From Aquimarina acroporae (lineage in GTDB: Bacteria > Bacteroidota > Bacteroidia > Flavobacteriales > Flavobacteriaceae), in contig NZ_JALPRE010000007.1 in assembly GCF_023195925.1 (NCBI RefSeq), positions 62,001 to 126,000 on the forward strand: DNA of 64,000 nucleotides. Direction: 5' to 3'. The first letter of the stretch is position 1; each line of letters starts with the position of its first letter. The notes beneath the pieces are model-generated. The model was not told the DNA's origin. It was given only the letters and a program-made list of their open reading frames with translations, and did no database searches. This document shows, piece by piece, positions 1 through 9,152 of this stretch. The position numbers and the translations under genes were made by a program.

Positions 1-1017
1 ATTGATAATAACATAAAAAATGAACCCCAAATCATTACTCCCAATTCAAAATATAGAAACAGTTCTACTAATAAGAGTAATAACATTTCAATATCTGAAA
101 TAAAACGGCCAAAACAAACATCAAACATCAATTCTAGGCATTTTGGGAGGGAGATGTACAAACCAACACAAGACACTCTCAATACAGATATTAACTCAAC
201 AAAGAACCAAGAATTATCTTCTCTGAAATCAAAAAAAACGACTTCTATCGATAATATCGCTACGAAAGATTCTTTAAATATATCATCACAGACTTCTCAA
301 GACTCTGTTTTAGTTGCTCGTAAACCCAAAGACACTTTAATTTATATGCAGCCTAAGAAAAAATCTCTTTTTCAAAAGTTTAGTGTTGGGGTTCATTTCG
401 GTCCTACATATACATTCACGTCAAAAGGCTCGTTAATAAGTAATCAAATTGCAGATAACACCAATTCTGGAAGAGTTTCTTTGAGCTACGGAATTATGTT
501 CAAAACCTATTATTCTGAAAAAACTGCTTTAAGAATTGGGTATAACCGTACAAAGATCAGTAGTATTACCAAAAACGTTTCGTCAGAACAGATACCGTCT
601 ATTTTAAGAGATACCGGAATACAACCGAGCGACAGTTTTATGCTTCAAAATGATAATAGTATAGATCTTCTTCAAAAAATATCGTACAACGAAATTTCTT
701 TGGGACTACAACACCAAATCATAGATAAAGACATCAAAACATCTATACTTTTAGGAATGAATGCTTTATTCTTAGATAACAACACTATTTCAATTCGTAC
801 TTCATCCAACAAAATTAATGCTGGAAGTAGTCGAAACCTTCAACAAATTAGTTTGAATTTCAATGTTGGTTCTAACTTTGCCTATCCTATTACCAAATCT
901 ATTGATGTAACAGCAGAGCCAATATTTAATTTTCAGCTTAAAGAAGCTAGTAAAAATACTGAGAGTTATAAGCATTTCTTTATTACTCTTCAAACAGGTT
1001 TATCTTACAAATTTTAA
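1..1017 (+). CDS. Linker plus outer-membrane beta-barrel protein, 5' end outside window
   Basis: The reading frame is open from base 1 without a stop, so the Met at 154 is internal and the gene begins before the window. About 338 residues are visible. The first ~110 are polar and rich in Ser, Asn, Lys and Thr, like a disordered periplasmic linker. After a Lys-rich stretch near base 350, the last ~220 residues alternate in the way of an outer-membrane beta-barrel and end in Tyr-Lys-Phe, a typical barrel terminus. Such a layout (missing N-terminus, long linker, barrel) is seen in Bacteroidota surface proteins linked to sigma/anti-sigma genes, but those neighbours would lie outside the window. 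The function is unknown. Confidence 0.75.
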   Translation: MDNNIKNEPQIITPNSKYRNSSTNKSNNISISEIKRPKQTSNINSRHFGREMYKPTQDTLNTDINSTKNQELSSLKSKKTTSIDNIATKDSLNISSQTSQDSVLVARKPKDTLIYMQPKKKSLFQKFSVGVHFGPTYTFTSKGSLISNQIADNTNSGRVSLSYGIMFKTYYSEKTALRIGYNRTKISSITKNVSSEQIPSILRDTGIQPSDSFMLQNDNSIDLLQKISYNEISLGLQHQIIDKDIKTSILLGMNALFLDNNTISIRTSSNKINAGSSRNLQQISLNFNVGSNFAYPITKSIDVTAEPIFNFQLKEASKNTESYKHFFITLQTGLSYKF

Positions 1018-1084
1018 AGCTTAGTTATTCAAAAGAACAAAAGGTTATCTCAATGCTAGAAATAAGAAAAGTACCCCCTTTGTG

Positions 1085-1447
1085 CTATCGAACTGCCAGA
1101 GCTAGGAAGACAAACCCAAATCCAGATGCAATATATGAAGCCGGGAGAACAATAAAAGTCTTAAAATAGGAGAATTTTACCTTTCTAATTTCCTTTATTT
1201 CAGAAAAGGGAATATGCACTTCCTCTTTTTTTATTGTAGCCACAATTCCAGATTCATCATACTCTGTAATAATCATTTTTTTCTTTTGATATTCTGAAGT
1301 GGTTATTTTGTACTTTTTATCAACTTCTAATTCTTCAGAAACTATTTCTATACTTCGATAACTGAAACACCCTGTATTTATGAATAATAAGAAAAGAGTT
1401 ATTATCTTAAAGAAGTATGTAGGGGAAATATTTTTTTTAAGATCCAT
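1085..1447 (-). CDS. Small hypothetical lipoprotein
   Basis: A 120-residue protein. Residues 10-27 form a hydrophobic signal ending in a lipobox (Ile-Asn-Thr-Gly-Cys), so it is probably lipidated at Cys27. The middle is Lys/Glu-rich and predicted to be small beta structure, with the motif HIPFSEIKEIRK. The last 25 residues are hydrophobic and may form a membrane segment. It starts at ATG and lies tail to tail with the barrel gene to its left. I do not recognise a family. Confidence 0.6.
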   Translation of the reverse strand: MDLKKNISPTYFFKIITLFLLFINTGCFSYRSIEIVSEELEVDKKYKITTSEYQKKKMIITEYDESGIVATIKKEEVHIPFSEIKEIRKVKFSYFKTFIVLPASYIASGFGFVFLALAVR

Positions 1448-1521
1448 TTTAGCGCTATTTTATTTGATACTATTAGGTAATCAAACATACTAACTCCCTC
1501 TTAATGTGATATAGTAAAAAC

Positions 1522-1561
1522 TGCGATAACAAACATTATTTTTTGCGATAATCGCAAAAAA
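1522..1561. promoter_or_regulatory. Dyad operator upstream of the BetR-type gene
   Basis: An 11-bp perfect inverted repeat (arms 1539-1549 and 1551-1561, core TTGCGAT-A-ATCGCAA) lies 67 bp before the regulator's ATG. A further half-site TGCGAT at 1522-1527 sits 22 bp, two helical turns, from the TGCGAT of the dyad. A Bacteroidota-like -7 element (TACCTTTTG, 1579-1587) lies downstream, so a bound protein would cover the -33 region. Autoregulation is inferred from position only. Confidence 0.6.
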
Positions 1562-1628
1562 GATATAATTTTCTAATTTACCTTTTGACTCAAATTAGAT
1601 TGTCATTTTATCATTTAAACTCAACAAA

Positions 1629-2597
1629 ATGAACCAGAAAGCTTTTTTAGAATTAATAAAATCGCAGCTCCCTCCCAAAAGTTCATTAATCGATGAAGTC
1701 GCCACAGTATTAGATATAAGTTACGATGCTTCTCATAGAAGAGTAACCTATAAAAGTAAGTTATCACTCGAAGAATCTGTAATTCTTGCAAAACACTATA
1801 GTGTTTCTATAGATCAATTATTCTCTAACGAAGTAGAACATATTGTTGCCGTTAAAAAAACAGCACCTGTAAAAGACATTAAAAGTCTATTGGCTTATTA
1901 TCAAAACTCTTATAAATCATTACTCCCGTTAATCAATAACCCGAAGGTAAAAATGATCTATTCAGCCAAAGACCTTCCTATTTTCTATACTTCAAACGAT
2001 AATCTATTATCTAAATTCAAAATGTATGTTTGGTTAAAAATCATGGATACTAGCCTAGCGGACACAAAGTTTAGCAATTTTAACCCTCCACTGGCTTTAT
2101 TAGAAGCTGCAAAAAATCTAGGACAACTATATAATGGAATCAATGCCATAGAAATATGGGACTTAACTACAATAAATAGTACACTTAAACAGATCCATTT
2201 CTATTATGAAGCAAAAATTTTAGCTAAAGAAGATGCTTTAGAAATATGTGACGACTTAGTTGCCCTAATGCATTCTATATCTCAAAAAATCACCTCGCAA
2301 AACAACACCTTTAAACTATACTATAATGAATTATTGTTAATGAATAATAGAGTTTTGGTGATTACTCCGACTTCTAAATCACTTTATGTACCTTTTACAA
2401 TATTATCGTATTATAGAACAAACGATATAAATACTTGTAATCAAGCTGAAGGTTTTTTGAATATCCAAATGGAAGGATCAAAATTATTAAGCAAAGCCGA
2501 TGTAAAAGAAAGAAACATTTTTTTCAATAAAATGCTTAAAAAAATTGAAAGTCTACAAACCCTTATTACTAATCCAAAATTACTGGAATTTGAATAA
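1629..2597 (+). CDS. BetR-type helix-turn-helix transcriptional regulator
   Basis: A 322-residue cytoplasmic protein. Residues 1-65 form an XRE/BetR-like helix-turn-helix, including the stretch VLDISYDASHRRVTYKS. The remaining ~250 residues are a helical sensor-like region of the kind found in flavobacterial BetR-domain regulators, with the motif LPIFYTSNDNLLSKF. No membrane segment is seen. The ATG follows a promoter region carrying a perfect dyad at 1539-1561, suggesting autoregulation. It stands alone between a lipoprotein gene and rpoD. The ligand or signal is unknown. Confidence 0.75.
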   Translation: MNQKAFLELIKSQLPPKSSLIDEVATVLDISYDASHRRVTYKSKLSLEESVILAKHYSVSIDQLFSNEVEHIVAVKKTAPVKDIKSLLAYYQNSYKSLLPLINNPKVKMIYSAKDLPIFYTSNDNLLSKFKMYVWLKIMDTSLADTKFSNFNPPLALLEAAKNLGQLYNGINAIEIWDLTTINSTLKQIHFYYEAKILAKEDALEICDDLVALMHSISQKITSQNNTFKLYYNELLLMNNRVLVITPTSKSLYVPFTILSYYRTNDINTCNQAEGFLNIQMEGSKLLSKADVKERNIFFNKMLKKIESLQTLITNPKLLEFE

Positions 2598-2856
2598 AAC
2601 TGAACATAAACTTCAACTTCTATTCTTGTTAAAATCTGGAAATTACTTTGTGAGGCTCGCTTTTTTTTTGAAAAAAATTCAAAAATTTAAAAAACTTACA
2701 AATGCAGTGTTAGTAAGGGATATAACATACGACTAATAAAAAAAATGAAGTGTTAAAAACAAAAAAATAAACCTTTTTGTAACATTTATCTAACATATTA
2801 CGTATAAGAAGTAAAGTCCCTAAATTATTCACTATAAAATTTCAAGGAGAACATAG

Positions 2857-3720
2857 ATGAGACAACTTAAAATTACGAAGCAGGTAACGAATCGTGAAAC
2901 TGCATCGCTGGATAAGTATTTGCAGGAAATAGGTAAAGTAGATCTTATTACTGCCGATGAAGAAGTAGAATTAGCACAGCGTATTAAAGCTGGTGATGAG
3001 AGAGCCCTTGAAAAATTAACAAAGGCAAACCTTAGATTCGTGGTATCTGTAGCAAAGCAATATCAAAACCAAGGACTTACACTTCCTGATTTAATTAATG
3101 AGGGTAATCTAGGATTGATAAAGGCTGCTAAACGTTTCGATGAAACCAGAGGTTTTAAATTTATCTCGTATGCGGTATGGTGGATTCGACAGTCTATTTT
3201 ACAAGCTCTTGCGGAGCAATCTAGGATTGTACGTTTACCATTGAATAAAATTGGTTCGATAAATAAAATAAATAAAACATATGCTTTCTTAGAGCAATCT
3301 CATGAGCGCCCACCAAGTGCTGAAGAGATCGCAAAAGAGTTAGATATGACTATCAATGATGTAAAAGAGTCTATGAAAAACTCTGGTCGTCATGTAAGTA
3401 TGGATGCTCCTCTTGTAGAGGGTGAAGATTCTAACCTTTATGATGTATTGAATTCTGGTGAATCTCCAAATCCTGATAGATCATTATTACATGAATCTCT
3501 ACGTACAGAGATTGAGAGAGCTCTCGAGACTTTAACTCCTAGAGAAGCAGATGTTATTAGATTGTATTTTGGTCTTGGGGATCAACACCCAATGACACTT
3601 GAAGAAATTGGTGAAACTTTCGATCTTACTCGTGAACGTGTACGTCAGATCAAAGAAAAAGCGATTAGAAGATTAAAACATACATCTAGAAGTAAAATAT
3701 TAAAGACATATTTAGGATAA
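2857..3720 (+). CDS. rpoD: Primary RNA polymerase sigma factor RpoD (SigA)
   Basis: The housekeeping sigma-70 factor, 287 residues, in the short form without region 1.1 that is typical of Bacteroidota. Region 1.2 occupies residues ~16-50, region 2 ~55-125 (with the -10-reading [15 protein letters not shown]), region 3 ~130-210, and region 4 ~225-285 with the helix-turn-helix [20 protein letters not shown]. It directs recognition of TTG/TAnnTTTG promoters. An AGGAGA ribosome site lies ~8 bases before the ATG, better than most starts in this lineage. The gene is monocistronic and ends in a strong intrinsic terminator. Confidence 0.97.
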   Translation: MRQLKITKQVTNRETASLDKYLQEIGKVDLITADEEVELAQRIKAGDERALEKLTKANLRFVVSVAKQYQNQGLTLPDLINEGNLGLIKAAKRFDETRGFKFISYAVWWIRQSILQALAEQSRIVRLPLNKIGSINKINKTYAFLEQSHERPPSAEEIAKELDMTINDVKESMKNSGRHVSMDAPLVEGEDSNLYDVLNSGESPNPDRSLLHESLRTEIERALETLTPREADVIRLYFGLGDQHPMTLEEIGETFDLTRERVRQIKEKAIRRLKHTSRSKILKTYLG

Positions 3721-3783
3721 ATTCCTAAATTGCGGTTACAAACAGTTTTATAACATAACTGTTCGTTTTTTGATTGATGAATG

Positions 3784-3811
3784 ACCTCCGGCTGATTACC
3801 GGAGGTTTTTT
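3784..3811 (+). terminator. Intrinsic terminator of rpoD
   Basis: Arms CCTCCGG (3785-3791) and CCGGAGG (3799-3805) enclose a 7-base loop and are followed by six T residues. It lies 64 bases after the rpoD stop. Confidence 0.9.
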
Positions 3812-3918
3812 CTTGCCTATTGTTTAACAGATCGATCTAAAAAATTAAAAAATACTTAAAACGACAAAACCTTTGTTAAGAAAACAGTAACTTCATAGTC
3901 CTTTTAAATCTCAATTCT

Positions 3919-4326
3919 ATGAGATATGTAATAAGCTATGTAAGTACAATAAATCCTCAAGTCTCGGACATGAATGTAACCGAACTTATGGATCATGTAA
4001 AACATCGTAATACCGACCTAGAAATTACTGGAATTCTCATTTACTCCGAAGGCAATTTTTTTCAAGTTCTCGAAGGCGAAAAGGACATCATACATTCCAT
4101 TTTTAACAAAATTAAAAACGATACCAGACATTATAATATTATTAAAATATTGGATAAAGAAATTGAAGACCATTCTTTCTCCAAATACCACTCTTCATTT
4201 ACAGTTATTTCTAATCATTATAGTCATCGTGAGCTACAGCTTTTTTTAGAGCAACAGAAAAAAGATAACCCAGAGCATTTTCAAAGTATCTCCTATTTAA
4301 CTCAAAAATTTATGAAGCTTTCTTAG
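3919..4326 (+). CDS. Stand-alone BLUF-domain blue-light sensor
   Basis: A 135-residue protein consisting of a single BLUF (FAD-binding blue-light sensing) domain at residues 1-~95 plus a short helical tail. The residues that hold and switch the flavin in this family are present: Tyr7 (ISYVS), Asn31 (HRNTDL) and Gln49 (FFQVLEGE), at the same spacing as AppA Tyr21/Asn45/Gln63. At the beta-5 positions equivalent to AppA Trp104 and Met106 there are Tyr90 and Ser92. No output domain is fused, so it probably signals by protein contact. It has its own ATG after the rpoD terminator. Confidence 0.9.
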   Translation: MRYVISYVSTINPQVSDMNVTELMDHVKHRNTDLEITGILIYSEGNFFQVLEGEKDIIHSIFNKIKNDTRHYNIIKILDKEIEDHSFSKYHSSFTVISNHYSHRELQLFLEQQKKDNPEHFQSISYLTQKFMKLS

Positions 4327-4349
4327 CATATTAATTAAAACTTAAATAG

Positions 4350-4357
4350 TACTTTTG
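4350..4357 (+). promoter_or_regulatory. -7 element of rpe promoter
   Basis: TACTTTTG matches the Bacteroidota TAnnTTTG consensus 19 bases before the rpe ATG. No clear -33 TTG is seen at the usual distance. Confidence 0.45.
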
Positions 4358-4376
4358 CCGGAAACAATACAACTAT

Positions 4377-5039
4377 ATGGCTTCAAGACTTATTGCTCCT
4401 TCAGTATTAGCAGCAGATTTTGCAAATTTACAACGTGACGTTGAAATGATAAATGACAGTCAGGCAGACTGGTTTCATATCGATATTATGGATGGTGTTT
4501 TTGTACCCAATATCTCGTTTGGAATGCCTGTACTTAGAGATATTGTAAAACATGCAAACAAAACTATTGATGTACATTTAATGATTGTAGATCCCGATCG
4601 ATATATCAAAACTTTTGCAGAATTGGGAAGTAACATCCTAACCGTTCATTATGAAGCATGTACCCATTTACACAGAACACTGCAAGCTATAAAAGCTGAA
4701 GGAATGAAAGCCGGAGTTGCTATTAATCCTCATACCAACGTTAGTTTACTTGAAGATACCATTAATGATATTGATCTCGTTTGTATCATGAGTGTAAATC
4801 CAGGATTTGGTGGGCAATCCTTTATTGAAAATACTTATAAAAAAGTAAAACAATTAAAGGAAATTATTGAGCGTAATAATGCTAACACCATGATCGAAAT
4901 TGATGGTGGAGTAACTAGCAAAAATGCAAAACAATTGATAGATGCTGGTGCAGATGTTCTAGTTGCCGGAAGTTTCGTTTTCAAAAGTGAAAACCCTACT
5001 CAAACTATTCAAGAATTAAAAGAAATTACTAAATCGTGA
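4377..5039 (+). CDS. rpe: Ribulose-phosphate 3-epimerase
   Basis: Cytoplasmic pentose-phosphate enzyme that interconverts D-ribulose 5-phosphate and D-xylulose 5-phosphate. The 220 residues match the usual length of this TIM barrel. Visible family motifs include SVLAADFANL, the metal/catalytic His and Asp in FHIDIMDGVFVPN, VHLMIVDP, the phosphate loop MSVNPGFGGQ, and EIDGGV carrying the second catalytic Asp. The start is ATG with Ala-Ser following. The next gene begins 8 bases after the stop and is probably co-transcribed. Confidence 0.97.
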   Translation: MASRLIAPSVLAADFANLQRDVEMINDSQADWFHIDIMDGVFVPNISFGMPVLRDIVKHANKTIDVHLMIVDPDRYIKTFAELGSNILTVHYEACTHLHRTLQAIKAEGMKAGVAINPHTNVSLLEDTINDIDLVCIMSVNPGFGGQSFIENTYKKVKQLKEIIERNNANTMIEIDGGVTSKNAKQLIDAGADVLVAGSFVFKSENPTQTIQELKEITKS

Positions 5040-5047
5040 CTTAAATC

Positions 5048-6178
5048 ATGCTAACAGAAATGTCTCCTTCGTTTGACACATGGACCTCTATTTTCCTATT
5101 GGTCAGCTCGTTTGGATTCTTTCTTAGTATCATTTTAAGTGTAAACAAAAGAAACCGAAGTAATAATTTACCTATTGTATTTTTAATACTTGGGTTTTCT
5201 TTTGTGTTGTTACAATATGTGTTTTTCTGGACAGGCCATAAAGAAAAATACCCGTTTATCTATTTTTTTGACAGTACGTGGTATTTATTATTTGGACCAC
5301 TTCTCTATAGTTATATTACAAAATTTTATAATTCTGAGTTTAAAGTACGATGGTATCACTATGCTCCAGCTATAATATGCCTGATCCTTAGCGTTATTTG
5401 TTTTTATATTACAAATGGCTTTCAAAACGTTAAAGATCACCGTAATGATTTAGTGTTTTATTTTTTCTGGTCTATCACCTCTCCATGGCTATCTGCACTG
5501 TCATTACTTATTTACCTTATTATCATTAAAGATTTTATTTCATTTTATCGCCATCATCCAGAATCCCAATATGAAACCACACGAAAAAAATGGACCTCTC
5601 TCCTATTTAAGCTATTTTTCGTTTTTACTATATCCTTTATAAGCTATTATATTCTGGTAAAGTTTCCGTTTTTTAACTCAACATGGGATTATGCGATCTC
5701 TTTTTCTATGTCCCTCTCAATCTATACCATTGGCTATATGGTATATAAAGAACCTTCTATTTTTAATGGAGAACTATTGTCCCATCTATTTATTAAAAGT
5801 TCAAATCAATCTGAATTCACAGAAAGTACCAAAGAAGAGTTCTACAGTCGATTACTTATCTGCATAGAAAATGAAAAACCCTATTTAGATAATAATCTTA
5901 GGTTAGTACAGTTGGCGGATAAAGTTGGGTTTTCTAGCCACATACTTTCAAAACTTATTAATGAAAAGGCTAAAAAGAATTTTAATCAGTTCATTAATGA
6001 TTATCGATTAGAAGAAGCCAAAAAATTACTCATTGAAGATACTACCACGAGTATTAAAACCATATATTTTGATGTTGGATTTAATAACAAAGCTACTTTT
6101 AACGCTGCTTTTAAAAACAAATTCAAGTGTACGCCTTCAGAATACAAAAGAAAACACCTTGTCGTACAGGATAAATAA
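5048..6178 (+). CDS. Membrane-anchored AraC-type transcriptional regulator
   Basis: A 376-residue protein with about seven predicted membrane helices (residues ~14-235) followed by a cytoplasmic AraC-type DNA-binding domain (~265-372) containing both helix-turn-helix units (LVQLADKVGFSSHILSKLIN and IYFDVGFNNKATFNAAFKNK). This 7TM-AraC layout is common in Flavobacteriia and suggests membrane sensing coupled directly to transcription. It starts 8 bases after rpe; a second ATG four codons downstream is possible. The signal and targets are unknown, and the link to rpe is probably only transcriptional. Confidence 0.85.
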   Translation: MLTEMSPSFDTWTSIFLLVSSFGFFLSIILSVNKRNRSNNLPIVFLILGFSFVLLQYVFFWTGHKEKYPFIYFFDSTWYLLFGPLLYSYITKFYNSEFKVRWYHYAPAIICLILSVICFYITNGFQNVKDHRNDLVFYFFWSITSPWLSALSLLIYLIIIKDFISFYRHHPESQYETTRKKWTSLLFKLFFVFTISFISYYILVKFPFFNSTWDYAISFSMSLSIYTIGYMVYKEPSIFNGELLSHLFIKSSNQSEFTESTKEEFYSRLLICIENEKPYLDNNLRLVQLADKVGFSSHILSKLINEKAKKNFNQFINDYRLEEAKKLLIEDTTTSIKTIYFDVGFNNKATFNAAFKNKFKCTPSEYKRKHLVVQDK

Positions 6179-6196
6179 GTAAAATATTATAATTCT

Positions 6197-6218
6197 AAAC
6201 CCATTCTGCTTGGGTTTT
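6197..6218 (+). terminator. Terminator after the AraC-type gene
   Basis: AAACCCA (6197-6203) pairs with TGGGTTT (6211-6217) across a 7-base loop and is followed by a further T. It lies 18 bases after the stop. Confidence 0.65.
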
Positions 6219-6257
6219 GATGAATTTTATTCTCATAAATCTTAAAATCTTTGGCTT

Positions 6258-8021
6258 ATGAGAACTTATATTTTATGTACTCTTTTTAGTTACTTTTCAC
6301 TAACTCTTTTTGCACAAAACTTCACTTTAATCGACGATACTTCTAATCCTATAGTATCAGAACCTACCATTGGAGGAACTTATTTTGGAACTGCTTGGAC
6401 AGATATAGATAATGATAATCTCATTGATTTGTTCTATGGAGGTACTATATATAGAAATCTAGGAAAAGGAAAATTCGAAGTTGCTACAGGTTCATCTGCA
6501 ATCCCAGTTGCCACAGCATTGGTGGGTTGCAGTTGGGCCGATTATCAAAACGATGGAGATTTAGATCTTATCTACTCCAGGTTTGTTACCCCATCTACGT
6601 TGCAAACCAGAATTTATGCCAATGATGGTTCAGGAAATTTTACCGAAATCAATACTATTCTAAACACCATTAGTTCAGGTACCTGGAGTACACAGTGGTG
6701 CGACTATAACAATGATAGTTATCCTGATTTTATTTTAACTTTTGCTGATGGTTTTTTAGACCCCTTAAGTTTCTCGAACAGACTATATCGCGGAAACCCA
6801 GACGGCTCTTTTACCCAGGTTGTAGCTCCTTATGAATTCCTCACGGAAAAAGCAGCTTATACGGTTTCAAATTGGACCGATTATGATGAAGATGGAGATA
6901 CCGATTTATTTATTGCAAGTGGCCCGGCTGCAGGACCAAATGGTATTAAACCAGACTTCCTTTTTAAGAATCTTCAGGTTGAAACCGGAGCTGAAGGGTT
7001 TGAAAAAATAAAAACCTCAGAATTATCATTTGCAGATGATCCTCAAGATGGCCAATGCTACAATGTTATCGATTATGACAATGATGGAGATTTAGATATA
7101 TGTCTTACGAATTATTCTGGTGTTGAAAATAAATTTTATATCAATAACAATGGAAACTATGTAGAAACCGATGTACCATTTTCTACTACCAACAATCAGA
7201 ATTTATCAAACGCCTGGGGAGATTTTGATAATGATGGGGATCTAGACGTTCTCATTACCGGTTCAAATCCAACCGGAAGCGGGTATTATATCAACAATGG
7301 AGATGGCACTTTCAGTGAGCGTGATACCAACTTCATCAACAATCTTACCTCAGGAAATTCTACTGGTATAACCATTGGAGATTATGACAATGATGGCGAC
7401 TTAGACTTTTTTGTGGTGGGTCGAAGTCTAAAAGCACTAGTAAGAAATGATCTTAACATCAAAAATCATTTTGTAAACTTAAAACTTGTAGGTAACCCTT
7501 CTAACAAAGCAGCATTAGGTGCAAGAATAGAACTTACGGCTAGAATTAACGGAAAACTGGTTACTCAAAAACGTGAAATTTCAGCGTCGAATACTTTCAT
7601 GGGGCATAATAGTTTACGTGCTCATTTTGGGTTAAACAAAGCTCCAAGAATCAACAAGCTTACAATTTATTGGCCTTCCGGAAATACCGATACATATCTT
7701 AATCTTAGAGTGAATAAATTCTATACCATTGAAGAGGGTAAAGAAAAGCCCATTGCTCCACCCATCAAGGAAATACAACCTAGAGTCATTGTCTACCCAA
7801 ATCCTGCTAAAAAGTTTGTTAAGGTAAAAGTTATTAGCAACACAATAGTATCTACAATTCTCATCAAATTATTGGATAGTTCAGGAGTACAAATCTCAGA
7901 AAACACCTTCGAATATAACGAGAATATCGAATTAAGCACTTCTTCTCTACCCAAGGGAAATTATTGCCTAGATATCACAATAGATGGAAAGAATGTTGTA
8001 AAAAAGTTGGTTATAAAATAA
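6258..8021 (+). CDS. T9SS-exported FG-GAP/CRTAC-type repeat protein
   Basis: A 587-residue exported protein. It has an N-terminal signal peptide (cleavage near Phe-Ala-Gln, residue ~20), then at least seven calcium-binding Asp-rich repeats of the form D-x-D-N-D-G-D-x-D (residues ~45-400) that build an FG-GAP-like propeller. An ASPIC/UnbV-like segment follows (~415-495, motif SNKAALGARIELTAR). The C-terminal ~75 residues (from VIVYPNPAKKFVKVKV) are a type A sorting domain for the type IX secretion system. It is thus probably attached at or released from the cell surface. Ligand unknown. It is monocistronic, with its own terminator. Confidence 0.88.
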   Translation: MRTYILCTLFSYFSLTLFAQNFTLIDDTSNPIVSEPTIGGTYFGTAWTDIDNDNLIDLFYGGTIYRNLGKGKFEVATGSSAIPVATALVGCSWADYQNDGDLDLIYSRFVTPSTLQTRIYANDGSGNFTEINTILNTISSGTWSTQWCDYNNDSYPDFILTFADGFLDPLSFSNRLYRGNPDGSFTQVVAPYEFLTEKAAYTVSNWTDYDEDGDTDLFIASGPAAGPNGIKPDFLFKNLQVETGAEGFEKIKTSELSFADDPQDGQCYNVIDYDNDGDLDICLTNYSGVENKFYINNNGNYVETDVPFSTTNNQNLSNAWGDFDNDGDLDVLITGSNPTGSGYYINNGDGTFSERDTNFINNLTSGNSTGITIGDYDNDGDLDFFVVGRSLKALVRNDLNIKNHFVNLKLVGNPSNKAALGARIELTARINGKLVTQKREISASNTFMGHNSLRAHFGLNKAPRINKLTIYWPSGNTDTYLNLRVNKFYTIEEGKEKPIAPPIKEIQPRVIVYPNPAKKFVKVKVISNTIVSTILIKLLDSSGVQISENTFEYNENIELSTSSLPKGNYCLDITIDGKNVVKKLVIK

Positions 8022-8044
8022 GTCTGTTACTTTTCCATCTCACC

Positions 8045-8077
8045 AAGGCAAGTTTTACCATAAAGACTTGCCTTTTT
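8045..8077 (+). terminator. Intrinsic terminator of the FG-GAP gene
   Basis: AAGGCAAGT (8045-8053) and ACTTGCCTT (8066-8074) form a 9-bp stem followed by TTT. Confidence 0.85.
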
Positions 8078-8171
8078 CCCATCTAACGTTCAAAAATTAG
8101 TAGTTTTATACTTTATTTTGCGTGTAAGAAATCGAATTTAGAAACGACCACGTATTGAGATATTTTGCAGG

Positions 8172-9152
8172 ATGAAACATACTGATTTAATTATTATTGG
8201 AGGTGGACCTATAGGAATTGCCTGTGGTTTAGAAGCAAAGAAAAAAGGATTAGATTACCTTATACTTGAAAAAGGCCCTATAGTTAATTCCTTATTTAAC
8301 TACCCAATTAATATGCAATTCTTTTCTTCTTCTGAAAAGCTGGAAATAGATAATATTCCGTTTATTAGTAAAGAAGCAAAACCCAAAAGAAACGAAGCAT
8401 TAGAGTATTATAGAAGAATCGTTACTTCAAATAACCTCAACATCAATTTGTTTGAAACCGTACAAGATGTTACAAAAGCTGATACAAATTTTACGATTAT
8501 AACCAACAAACAAAAATATGTTGCTACTTATGTAATTGTTGCCACCGGTTTTTATGATCTTCCTAATACCATTGATGTTCCGGGAGAACATTTACCAAAG
8601 GTTTCTCATTACTATAAAGATCCTCATTTTTATGCAAAACAAAAGGTTGCAGTTATTGGTGCAAGTAACTCTGCAGTAGATGCAGCATTAGAATGCTATA
8701 GAAAAGGAGCCGAGGTAACAATGATAGTTCGAGGCCCCGAAATAGGGAGAAGAGTAAAATATTGGGTAAAACCAGATATAGAGAATAGAATAGCCGAAGG
8801 TAGTATTAAAGCTTTTTATAACGCTTTGGTGAATGAAATTCTCGATGATGCTATTGTAATCGATACACCTAACGGTAAAGTAAGTATAGACAATGATTAT
8901 GTACTGGCACTTACGGGATATAAGCCTAATTTTGAATTTCTTCGGAAAATAGGAATCGAACTCTCTAAGGACGAAAAACTGTACCCTCAATATGATGACA
9001 ACACTATGGAAACTAATATTGAGAATCTATATCTGGCAGGTGTAATTTGTGGAGGGATGGATACTCACGTGTGGTTTATTGAAAACTCAAGGGTTCATGC
9101 TACAACGATATTGGCATCTATTACTGAAAAGCAAAAACAAAAATTAGCGTAG
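8172..9152 (+). CDS. ypdA: Putative bacillithiol disulfide reductase YpdA
   Basis: A 326-residue FAD/NAD(P)H-dependent oxidoreductase of the YpdA family, which reduces oxidised bacillithiol. The N-terminal FAD-binding Rossmann motif IIIGGGPIGIACG (residues ~7-19) and the internal NADPH motif VIGASNSAVDAALE (~162-175) are clear, as is the family segment YPINMQFFSSSEKLEI. There is no CxxC pair, as expected for YpdA and unlike thioredoxin reductase. Its presence suggests bacillithiol as a low-molecular-weight thiol. Its 3' end overlaps the convergent peptidase gene by 9 bases. Confidence 0.9.
   Translation: MKHTDLIIIGGGPIGIACGLEAKKKGLDYLILEKGPIVNSLFNYPINMQFFSSSEKLEIDNIPFISKEAKPKRNEALEYYRRIVTSNNLNINLFETVQDVTKADTNFTIITNKQKYVATYVIVATGFYDLPNTIDVPGEHLPKVSHYYKDPHFYAKQKVAVIGASNSAVDAALECYRKGAEVTMIVRGPEIGRRVKYWVKPDIENRIAEGSIKAFYNALVNEILDDAIVIDTPNGKVSIDNDYVLALTGYKPNFEFLRKIGIELSKDEKLYPQYDDNTMETNIENLYLAGVICGGMDTHVWFIENSRVHATTILASITEKQKQKLA

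Noticed and set aside
2545..2736. A 63-codon plus-strand ORF overlapping the end of the BetR-type gene
   Set aside because: It begins inside the regulator in another frame and continues in poly-A/T-rich spacer; no ribosome site or family resemblance.
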